Source: Pseudomonas sp. PDM05
GTDB taxonomy: Bacteria > Pseudomonadota > Gammaproteobacteria > Pseudomonadales > Pseudomonadaceae
Direction: 5' to 3'
DNA: 64,000 nt
NCBI RefSeq assembly: GCF_014851685.1
Contig: NZ_JACVAC010000004.1
Location: forward strand, 1-64,000
Within the stretch, counting starts at the first letter, position 1; each line of letters begins with the position of its first letter. Position numbers and translations under genes: made by a program. The notes beneath the pieces are model-generated. The model saw nothing but the letters and a program-made list of their open reading frames with translations. It was not told the origin of the DNA and ran no database searches. Below, one piece after another: positions 49,661-56,661 of this stretch.

Positions 49661-51100
49661 TCAGACCTGCACTGGCAAGCGCTGGTCGATGAGTTTGTAC
49701 AGCGCACTCTCCGGCGCCCAGTTGCGCATAAACCGCGCGCGGTCCTTGGCGTAGGCCGTGGCGAAGCTGGCATTGCTGCTGTGTTGGCGCATTGCATCGA
49801 GGTCGATCAGCGACCAGCGCCCCTTATCCCAGAACAGGTTGTGCCCCTTGAAATCACCATGACTGATGCGCTCACGGATCAGTTCGGCGAATAAATGATC
49901 CAGGGCCAGCAACTCACTTTCCGGGGCGTCACCGCGTTCAACATAGGGCGCAAAACGCTCGATGATGTCCGGGCCCGGCAGGTGCTCGGTGATCAGGTAA
50001 GCGCGGCTGCGCAGCCAGAAAAAGCGCTTCTCCAACACCGCCAGCGGTTTGGGTGTGGCGATGCCGAGGAACGCCAGGCGATTGCCTTCGCGCCAGGAGT
50101 GCCACGCGCGGCTCGGGCGCCAGAAGCGCTTGAGCCAATGGACGAAACCCTTGATGTTGTAGCGCTTGATCACCAGCGGGCGGCCCGCCACGTCGACCTT
50201 GGCCACGGTGGCCGCGCCTCCGGTCTTGAAGAGGTGCCCCCTGTCGAGCAACGCGTCGGCCTGGTCCAGCACCGGCAGCATCGCGGCCTCTTCTTCGCGA
50301 CGGATCGCGCGCAAGGCAAACGGCCCACGTAGCACGCTGAACAGGGTGCACTCGCGGCCGACCTTGTTGAGGAAATCCTTCAGGCGCCAGGCACTGACCT
50401 TGCGCACCTGTTTTTCCAGGGCTTGCAGCGGCAAGGCGTGCTCACCGTTGCTCAGCAGGTAATACACCAACAACTCTTCGGTGAACGGCTCGAGGTTTTT
50501 CGGCAACTGGGCGAAAAATACCCCGAGGTTTTCCAGCACGCGGTCACGCGACAGCGGCTTGCCCGCCTCTTGCACGCGAATCCCGGCGCCATCGATCAAA
50601 TACAGTTTGCCGTCCTGGCGCAGCAGGTTGTCCAGGTGCAGATCTTCCTGCCACAGGCCCTTGGCGTGCATCTGCGCAATCGCGCCCAGTGCTTCGGCGA
50701 GGACCGCGGTTTGTTCGTCGGCCAACGGTGGCAGGTCTTCGACGGCCTGCCAGGCATCGGCCAGGCTTTCGGCGCCGTCGATGAACTCAAAGAGCAGCCA
50801 GCCGCCCTCACCTTCCTGCAAACCGTCGGCGAGCAACGGCGGCGTGGTCAGGCCTTGTGCGGCGAGCAGGCGCACGCCGTTGAGTTCGCGCTGAAAATGC
50901 CGCGCCGCCTTGCTGCCCACCAGCAACTTGGCCAGTACCGGACGCCCGCGCCAAACCGCCGCGCCCACATAGCGCTCGCCCGGCAACACGCGTAACAGGC
51001 TCAGCAGTTGCAGTTGGCCGGGGCCCGCCGCGTCGGCCAGCTCAAGGGTCAGTGGCAAGTCGGGGGTACGGCCGGCGGTTTTCAGCTCGGACAAACGCAT
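49661..51100 (-). CDS. Two-domain LPS core kinase-like protein
   Basis: Product of 479 residues from ATG 51100. Two kinase-like folds lie in tandem. The first (about 20-250) has WRGRPVLAKLLVG for the ATP-binding Lys, WQEDLHLDNLLRQDG as catalytic loop and LYLIDGAGIRV for the metal-binding Asp. The second (about 270-475) has GRPLVIKRYNIKG, ISHGDFKGHNLFWDKG and WSLIDLDAMR. Both retain the acidic residues, so both could be active. It matches the gene downstream of wapQ in P. aeruginosa (PA5006). Its start overlaps the wapQ stop (TGATG). Probably last gene of the waaF-to-kinase transcript. Confidence 0.85.
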   Translation of the reverse strand: MRLSELKTAGRTPDLPLTLELADAAGPGQLQLLSLLRVLPGERYVGAAVWRGRPVLAKLLVGSKAARHFQRELNGVRLLAAQGLTTPPLLADGLQEGEGGWLLFEFIDGAESLADAWQAVEDLPPLADEQTAVLAEALGAIAQMHAKGLWQEDLHLDNLLRQDGKLYLIDGAGIRVQEAGKPLSRDRVLENLGVFFAQLPKNLEPFTEELLVYYLLSNGEHALPLQALEKQVRKVSAWRLKDFLNKVGRECTLFSVLRGPFALRAIRREEEAAMLPVLDQADALLDRGHLFKTGGAATVAKVDVAGRPLVIKRYNIKGFVHWLKRFWRPSRAWHSWREGNRLAFLGIATPKPLAVLEKRFFWLRSRAYLITEHLPGPDIIERFAPYVERGDAPESELLALDHLFAELIRERISHGDFKGHNLFWDKGRWSLIDLDAMRQHSSNASFATAYAKDRARFMRNWAPESALYKLIDQRLPVQV

Positions 51101-51852
51101 CAACGGTTTTCCTTGTGGCTACGACGGGCATTCAGGCGCTGATACCAAGTGGCGACCAGCGCGCTGTCCTCAGGCTGATCGAGGTACGCCGCCAACAGTT
51201 GGCGCACGTGGGCATCCGACCATTGCGGCGCGCGACGCAGCAACGGCTCCAGATCCTTGACCCGATCACGCCAGCCGAACAGCAGCGGGCGGGTCTTCTC
51301 CAGGTCGATCAGCTGCGCAGCGTAGCCGTCGCCGGTGGCCTGCAAAAAAATATGCTTGGGGTAAAAACAGCCGTGCACCTGGCCGACGCTGTGCAGATGC
51401 CGCGCCAATTGACCGCAGGCGCGCAGGATGGCGCCGTGCTGGGCGTCGCTCAGTTGCGGCCACTCGTCGAGCAGTGAATCCAGGTCATTCCAGCCGTCGA
51501 GGGCGCGGGTCAGCAGCATTGCACGATGCTCACCGGCGACCTTGCGCTCGCCGTAGAACGCCGCCTGCAATGCCGGGATACCGAGCTTGCGGTAACGGCT
51601 GATATTGCGGAATTCGCGGGAGAAACTCGGCTCGCCAAACGGCCGGTGCAGGCTGCGCGTCAGGTAGTTGCTCTGGCGCTTGAGGTAGTAGCCGTGGCCG
51701 TCGAGTTCCAGGCGAAACACGCTGCTCCAGCCACCACGGCTGGTGTTCGGCTCGTCCACCGCATCGAGTTGCTTGGCCCACAACGCATCAAACGTGGCGA
51801 GACCATGGCGCTCCAGCAGCGCACGGTCTTCAGCCGCCAGGAAGTCAGTCAT
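51100..51852 (-). CDS. wapQ: LPS core kinase-like protein WapQ (InaA family)
   Basis: Product of 250 residues. InaA/Kdo-kinase type fold: GGWSSVFRLELDGHGYYLKRQSN with the ATP-binding Lys, QVHGCFYPKHIFLQ as catalytic loop (HGCF in place of HxD) and AQLIDLEKTRPLLF for the metal-binding Asp. It is thought to phosphorylate core heptose or support that step. Coupled by 4-bp and 1-base overlaps to wapP upstream and the two-domain kinase downstream. Confidence 0.86.
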   Translation of the reverse strand: MTDFLAAEDRALLERHGLATFDALWAKQLDAVDEPNTSRGGWSSVFRLELDGHGYYLKRQSNYLTRSLHRPFGEPSFSREFRNISRYRKLGIPALQAAFYGERKVAGEHRAMLLTRALDGWNDLDSLLDEWPQLSDAQHGAILRACGQLARHLHSVGQVHGCFYPKHIFLQATGDGYAAQLIDLEKTRPLLFGWRDRVKDLEPLLRRAPQWSDAHVRQLLAAYLDQPEDSALVATWYQRLNARRSHKENR

Positions 51853-52583
51853 TCGCGCCCCTCAAAAAACTTCACCACGTGGCGAATCCGCTGCTTGTCC
51901 GATGCACTCAGGTGCCGGCGCTGGCGGTACTGCATGTAGAAACGCAGGCGCTGGGTGGCCGACAAGTGATACTTGGCGACCTTGTCCAGGCACGCCAGGT
52001 CCTTGGTGATGCGGTACTTGAGCCAGAACCCGCGCCAGAAGTCGCCGTTGGGGCAATCGATCAGGTACAGGGTCGACTGGTCGTCGATCAGCAGGTTGCG
52101 CCACTTCAAGTCGTTATGGGTGAAGCGGTGATCGTGCATGGTGCGCGTGTATTCGGCGAGCTGACGGCTCACCGCATCGACCCACTTCGGATCGTGCAGG
52201 CGTGCATCGTCGCGCTCGGCCAGCACCGACAAATCTTCGGTGCGCGGCAATTCGCGGGTGATCATCGCGCCACGGTCATAGGCCAGGCCGTTGCGCTCCA
52301 GGCCCCAGGCGACCACGTCGGCGGTGGGAATGCCCCATTTGGCGAAACGCTTGAGGTTCTGCCATTCGGACTTGACCCGCGGCTTGCCCAGGTAGCGGCG
52401 CAGGCCCTTGCCGGCGCCGGTGTAGCGCTTGACGTAGTAATTGACCCCACCGCGCTCCACGCGGATCACTTCCGACAGCGGGTCGTGGGTCAGTTGCTCG
52501 CCTTGCAGGGCGAAGACCGCTTCAAGGCTGCCAAAATCATGCGCCAGGCTGGCGTAGGCCGGCTCCAGGTTCCAACCCGCCAT
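51849..52583 (-). CDS. wapP: LPS core heptose kinase WapP
   Basis: Product of 244 residues starting MAGWNLEP; an open frame reaches further into waaP but homology begins here. Kinase-like fold: VNYYVKRYTG with the ATP-binding Lys, FTHNDLKWRNLLIDD as a full HxD-type catalytic loop (HNDLKWRN) and LYLIDCPNGDFWRG for the metal-binding Asp. The symbol follows gene order waaG-waaP-wapP-wapQ. Its ATG overlaps the waaP stop by one base. Confidence 0.88.
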   Translation of the reverse strand: MAGWNLEPAYASLAHDFGSLEAVFALQGEQLTHDPLSEVIRVERGGVNYYVKRYTGAGKGLRRYLGKPRVKSEWQNLKRFAKWGIPTADVVAWGLERNGLAYDRGAMITRELPRTEDLSVLAERDDARLHDPKWVDAVSRQLAEYTRTMHDHRFTHNDLKWRNLLIDDQSTLYLIDCPNGDFWRGFWLKYRITKDLACLDKVAKYHLSATQRLRFYMQYRQRRHLSASDKQRIRHVVKFFEGRE

Positions 52584-53389
52584 CAGATCGCATCTCCGTA
52601 GCGTTGTTTGCGTGCGTAGAGCTTGTCGGCCTTGCGTTGCATCAGGTTCAGCGACGCCGATTGTTCGGCGAGGACCTGGCGCAGCGGCTGGCGGAAATAG
52701 CCCTTGAGGAAGCGCAACTTGTCGCGTCGGGTCAGGCCGATGTCCAGCGCCGAGTAGTACAACGCGGACAGGTCCTTGTCGCGCCAGCGCAGCGGCAAAT
52801 GCGCGCGCAATTGGGCGCGGTGCAGGTCGATCACCGACAGCTTGATGTTGTTGGCGTCGATCGGTTGCGAGGTGTCGAGCAGGAAGTGGCACAGGTAGCA
52901 GTCGCGATGGTTCACGCCGCCACGGTGCATATCGCCGACCATGCGCGCCAGCTCAAAGGTGAGCGCATGGCGCAACGCCGGTGCCGGCGGTTGCGCGACC
53001 CAGTCGAGGGTCAGGTCTTCGAGGCTGAGGGTCGGCGCCAGTTCTTCGGTGATGATGAACGAGTGCTGATCCGCTGGATTGTTGCCCTTCTCGCCGAACG
53101 CCACGCCGGTCATGGTCGGCACGCCGAGATCCTGCAGGCGGTGAATGGCCGCCCACTCAAGGCCCGCGCCGAGCACCGGCAGCTTGGCGGTGATCAGGTT
53201 CTTGAAGATCTCGCCCCAGCCGATGCCACGGTGGATCTTCACGAAATAAGGACGGCCCTCAACCACGGTGCGCAATGTGCGCCGCGCCGCCAGTTCGCGG
53301 AATACTTCGCCTTGCAGTTTCTCGACTTCGGCAAAGGCGTCACGCCCGGCCCACAACGTCTTGAACGGTTCGGCAAGAATCAACTTCAT
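52583..53389 (-). CDS. waaP: Lipopolysaccharide core heptose(I) kinase WaaP
   Basis: Product of 268 residues. It phosphorylates heptose I of the inner core, which cross-bridges LPS through divalent cations and is essential in P. aeruginosa. RPYFVKIHRG holds the ATP-binding Lys, GVNHRDCYLCHFLLD is the catalytic loop with Asp, and IKLSVIDLHRAQ the metal-binding Asp. HRDCYLCHF is a WaaP hallmark. Overlaps waaG by 4 bp. Confidence 0.95.
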   Translation of the reverse strand: MKLILAEPFKTLWAGRDAFAEVEKLQGEVFRELAARRTLRTVVEGRPYFVKIHRGIGWGEIFKNLITAKLPVLGAGLEWAAIHRLQDLGVPTMTGVAFGEKGNNPADQHSFIITEELAPTLSLEDLTLDWVAQPPAPALRHALTFELARMVGDMHRGGVNHRDCYLCHFLLDTSQPIDANNIKLSVIDLHRAQLRAHLPLRWRDKDLSALYYSALDIGLTRRDKLRFLKGYFRQPLRQVLAEQSASLNLMQRKADKLYARKQRYGDAI

Positions 53390-54510
53390 CGTTTCGGCTC
53401 CGCCAGAATCACATCCGCAGCGTGCTGCGGCATGCTGTAGAGGTCGGCCGTCTCGGCGAAGGCCAACCCATTGCGGCCCCAGGCCGCGCGCTGTGCAGTG
53501 TCGCTGAGCATTTGCGTCAGGTAGCGGTTGAGCTGGGTTTGTTCGAATGGCTCATCCAGCACAAGGCCGCAATCGGCTTCGGCGATGTAATGGGCATAAC
53601 CACATACCGCCGAGACCAGCACCGGCAGCCCGGCGACCAGGGCTTCGAGCAATACGGTGCCGGTGTTTTCGTTGTACGCCGGGTGGATCAACAGGTCGGC
53701 GCCCAGCAGGAAACGCGGGATGTCGCTGCGGCCCTTGAGGAACTGCACGTTATCCCCCAGGCCCAGCGTCGCGCTTTGCAGCTGGAATACCTTGGGGTCG
53801 TCCTGGCCGATTACAAACAGGCGCGTGCGTTTTTTCAGCTCCGCTGGCAGCGCGGCCACGGCCTTGAGGCTGCGGTCGACGCCCTTGGTCTTGAAGCCCG
53901 AGCCGATCTGCACCAGCAGCAGGTCGTCATCAGCGAGGTTGAATTCCTTGCGGAAACCTTCGCGGATTTCGGCGGCATTCGGCGGTGCGCGACGGTCCTG
54001 GGCAATGCCTGGCGGCAGCAGATGGAAGCGTTCCAGCGGGGTGTCGTAATACTTGATGAACAGCGGCTGCTGCACTTCGGAGATCATCAGAACCTGGGTC
54101 TTGGCGTCCTTGGCAAACACCGCGCGCTCGTACTCGGCGAAGTGCTTGTAGCGGCCAAAGTAGCGGTACAGCGAGTGCCGCAGGTTCTGCGCCTTATCTT
54201 CAAAGCAGCCGTCGGCGGCGTAGTACACGTCAAGGCCGGGCATTTTGTTGAACCCGATCAGGCGGTCCACCGGGCGCTTGGCCAGGTCGGCAGCCATCCA
54301 GGCACTGAGTTTCTCGTTGCGTCGATGGTTGAAGAACGCCTTGACCGGCGCCACCAGCACTTCGAAGCCGGGCGGGATGTCGCCTTCCCAGATCAGTGTG
54401 TAGACACGGATCTGGTGGCCGCGCTGCTGGCACTCCAGGGCGATGCGCATGAAGTCGCGCTGCAAGCCGCCGAAGGGGAAGTATTTGTACAAAACGAAAG
54501 CCAGTTGCAT
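53386..54510 (-). CDS. waaG: LPS core glycosyltransferase WaaG (family 4)
   Basis: Product of 374 residues. It transfers the first outer-core hexosamine or hexose onto heptose II. GT-B fold: LYKYFPFGGLQRDFMRIALECQ at the acceptor side, LVQIGSGFKTKGVDRSLKAVA and LFVIGQDDPKVFQ in the donor domain, and E-x7-E within HPAYNENTGTVLLEALVAG. Length is as in P. aeruginosa. Its ATG overlaps the last base of waaC. Confidence 0.95.
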   Translation of the reverse strand: MQLAFVLYKYFPFGGLQRDFMRIALECQQRGHQIRVYTLIWEGDIPPGFEVLVAPVKAFFNHRRNEKLSAWMAADLAKRPVDRLIGFNKMPGLDVYYAADGCFEDKAQNLRHSLYRYFGRYKHFAEYERAVFAKDAKTQVLMISEVQQPLFIKYYDTPLERFHLLPPGIAQDRRAPPNAAEIREGFRKEFNLADDDLLLVQIGSGFKTKGVDRSLKAVAALPAELKKRTRLFVIGQDDPKVFQLQSATLGLGDNVQFLKGRSDIPRFLLGADLLIHPAYNENTGTVLLEALVAGLPVLVSAVCGYAHYIAEADCGLVLDEPFEQTQLNRYLTQMLSDTAQRAAWGRNGLAFAETADLYSMPQHAADVILAEPKR

Positions 54511-55571
54511 CAGTGCAGCTCCTCAGCCAATAACAACGTGCTCAGTCGGCTGGCCACACGCTCAGGGTTCAGGCGCGTGAAACACAGGGGCGACTCGCGC
54601 TTGAGGTCGAACCGACGCTGGTCGTCGGCCGTCGGTTGATAGGTACATTGTTTTTGCAGGCACGGCGCGCACGGGAAGTCGCTGCCCAGGTGAATCTGGC
54701 CCTTGCCGTAGGCGCCGGTGAGGCCGGGGTTGGTCGGGCCGAACAGGGAGATGGTCGGCACATCCAGCGCGGCGGCCAGGTGGCCGAGACCGGTGTCCAC
54801 CGCCACACAGGCGCGGGCGCCGGCCAATACGCGGGCGATGCCGGCCAGGTTCAGCCTGGGCAGTACTTCGGCGTTTGGCAGGCCTTGGGCCAGGCGCTCG
54901 GCGCGGGCTTTTTCGGCGGCGTTGCCCCACGGCAACTTCACGTCCACACCCAGGCGACCCATGCGCTCGGCAAGTTCGCGCCAGTAGGCTTCGGGCCAGT
55001 GCTTGGTGTCCCAGGTGGTGCCGTGCAGCAGCAGGACGAAAGGCTTTTTCGGCGGCAGGCCGAGCAGCTTGTCGACGCTCAGACCGTAGTCGCCCAAGCC
55101 TTTGGGCAGGTCATAACCGAGGGCCACGGCAAACAGCTGGCGCAAGCGCTCCACCGCGTGCTGCCCACGGGCGACGGCCAGGCGGCGCGAGTAGAAGCGT
55201 GCGGCGATGGGCTCACGGGCGGAGTTTTTGTCGAAACCGGCAATCGGCGCACGCACGTAGCGGGTCAGCCAGGCACTTTTGAACAGGCCTTGGGCGTCGA
55301 TCACCAAGTCGTATCTGGTCGACTGGACTTGCTGCTTGAAGCGCCGCCACTCGCCGCTCTTGATGGTCTGCCAGAGGTTCTTGCGCCAGCGGCGGATCGC
55401 CACCGGGATCACCTTGTCGACGGCCGGGTGCCAGGTCGGAATCTCGGCGAAGCCTTCTTCCACGACCCAGTCGAACCGGATGCCGGGGATCGCCCGCGCG
55501 GCGTCGGTGAGTGCCGGCAGCGCATGGATCACGTCGCCCAGGGATGAGGTCTTGATTACCAGTACGCGCAA
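54510..55571 (-). CDS. waaC: LPS heptosyltransferase I WaaC
   Basis: Product of 353 residues. It adds heptose I to Kdo. Family 9 motifs: VIKTSSLGDVIHALPAL at the N-terminus with the catalytic-base Asp, KPFVLLLHGTTWDTKHWPEAYW, and VAVDTGLGHLAAALDVPTISLFGPTNP in the ADP-heptose site. The start is TTG at 55569-55571, 9 nt after a GAGG that overlaps the end of waaF; no ATG or GTG fits the family N-terminus better. Confidence 0.95.
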   Translation of the reverse strand: MRVLVIKTSSLGDVIHALPALTDAARAIPGIRFDWVVEEGFAEIPTWHPAVDKVIPVAIRRWRKNLWQTIKSGEWRRFKQQVQSTRYDLVIDAQGLFKSAWLTRYVRAPIAGFDKNSAREPIAARFYSRRLAVARGQHAVERLRQLFAVALGYDLPKGLGDYGLSVDKLLGLPPKKPFVLLLHGTTWDTKHWPEAYWRELAERMGRLGVDVKLPWGNAAEKARAERLAQGLPNAEVLPRLNLAGIARVLAGARACVAVDTGLGHLAAALDVPTISLFGPTNPGLTGAYGKGQIHLGSDFPCAPCLQKQCTYQPTADDQRRFDLKRESPLCFTRLNPERVASRLSTLLLAEELH

Positions 55572-55572
55572 A

Positions 55573-56607
55573 CTATCGGACCTCGACCGCAGAGTCCTGC
55601 AAGCGCTGCAAGGCCTCGTTCACCGGCTGCGGCAGCAACTGGCGCATGCAGTTGTAGTGGCCGAAGCGGCAAGTGCGATCAAAACACGGGCTGCACTCCA
55701 GGCCCAGGCGCACCACCTCGACCTTGTCGGCCAGCGGCGGGGTGAAGCCAGGGGACGTGGAGCCGTACACCGCCACCAGAGGGCGGTTCAGCGCGGCGGC
55801 GACGTGCATCAGGCCAGAGTCGTTGGACACCACCGAATCGGCGCAGGACAGCAGGTCGATAGCCTCGGCGAGGGACGTGTCGCCACTCAGGTTGACCGCT
55901 TCTTCACGCAGGCCAGGAATCAGGCGCTGACGAATATCCTCGCCGACCGGATGGTCCTTCTTCGAACCAAACAGCCACACCTGCCAGCCTTCGCGGATTT
56001 TCATCTCGGCGACCTTGGCGTAATGCTCCGACGGCCAGCGCTTGGACTCGCCAAACTCAGCCCCCGGGCACAGCGCCAACACCGGACGGTCCAGGCTCAG
56101 GCCGAACTTGGCCAGGGCCGCATCGCGGCTCAGCGGGTCGATCTGCAAGCTGGGGCGCGGATACGGCTTGGGCAGCTCGGCACCCGGCTCGTAGGCCAGG
56201 GCCATGAAGCGTTCGATCATCAGCGGGTAGCGTGTCTTGTCGAGCGTGCGCACGTCGTTGAGCAGCACGTAGCGGAACTCGCCGCGCCAGCCGGTGCGCT
56301 TGGGAATACCGGCAAAAAACGGCACCAACGCGGACTTCAGCGAGTTGGGCAGCAGGATCGCCTGGTCGTACGCGCCGGCCAGGGATTTGCCGATGCGACG
56401 ACGGGTCGCAAGCTCCAGGGCCCCATGACCGAGCGGGAAGCTCAAGGCCTGGCGGACTTCGGGCATGCGTTCAAGGATCGGTCGGCTCCACTCGGGGGCG
56501 AGCACGTCGATCTGGCAGTCGGGATGACGTTGTTTCAGGCACTGGAACAGTGTCTGCGCCATCACCATGTCACCGACCCAACTGGGCCCAACGATCAAAA
56601 TATTCAT
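55573..56607 (-). CDS. waaF: LPS heptosyltransferase II WaaF
   Basis: Product of 344 residues. It adds heptose II to heptose I. Family 9 motifs: IVGPSWVGDMVMAQTLFQCLK, LALCPGAEFGESKRWPSEHYA and VSNDSGLMHVAAALNRPLVAVYGSTSPGFTPPL. First gene of the leftward waaF-waaC-waaG-waaP-wapP-wapQ-kinase transcript, in which all seven genes are joined by overlaps or 1-nt gaps. It lies 54 bp past the glnE stop, with a strong hairpin between. Confidence 0.95.
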   Translation of the reverse strand: MNILIVGPSWVGDMVMAQTLFQCLKQRHPDCQIDVLAPEWSRPILERMPEVRQALSFPLGHGALELATRRRIGKSLAGAYDQAILLPNSLKSALVPFFAGIPKRTGWRGEFRYVLLNDVRTLDKTRYPLMIERFMALAYEPGAELPKPYPRPSLQIDPLSRDAALAKFGLSLDRPVLALCPGAEFGESKRWPSEHYAKVAEMKIREGWQVWLFGSKKDHPVGEDIRQRLIPGLREEAVNLSGDTSLAEAIDLLSCADSVVSNDSGLMHVAAALNRPLVAVYGSTSPGFTPPLADKVEVVRLGLECSPCFDRTCRFGHYNCMRQLLPQPVNEALQRLQDSAVEVR

Positions 56608-56625
56608 GTAGTTTCCACAAACGAT

Positions 56626-56649
56626 GCGGGGAGGCTTATGCCTCCCCGC
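56626..56649 (-). terminator. Strong hairpin between glnE and waaF, no U-tract
   Basis: GCGGGGAGGC-TTAT-GCCTCCCCGC, a perfect 10-bp GC-rich stem. Leftward, it is followed by ATCGTTTG with no run of T, so it may only pause or partly end the glnE transcript, or stabilise the 3' end. Confidence 0.6.
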
Positions 56650-56661
56650 CCTAATAGTGTT

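Noticed and set aside
48211..49797. Repeated 85-150-codon open frames on both strands of the REP array
   Set aside because: They recur with the 163-bp repeat, shift frame from unit to unit and have no ribosome sites or known similarity.
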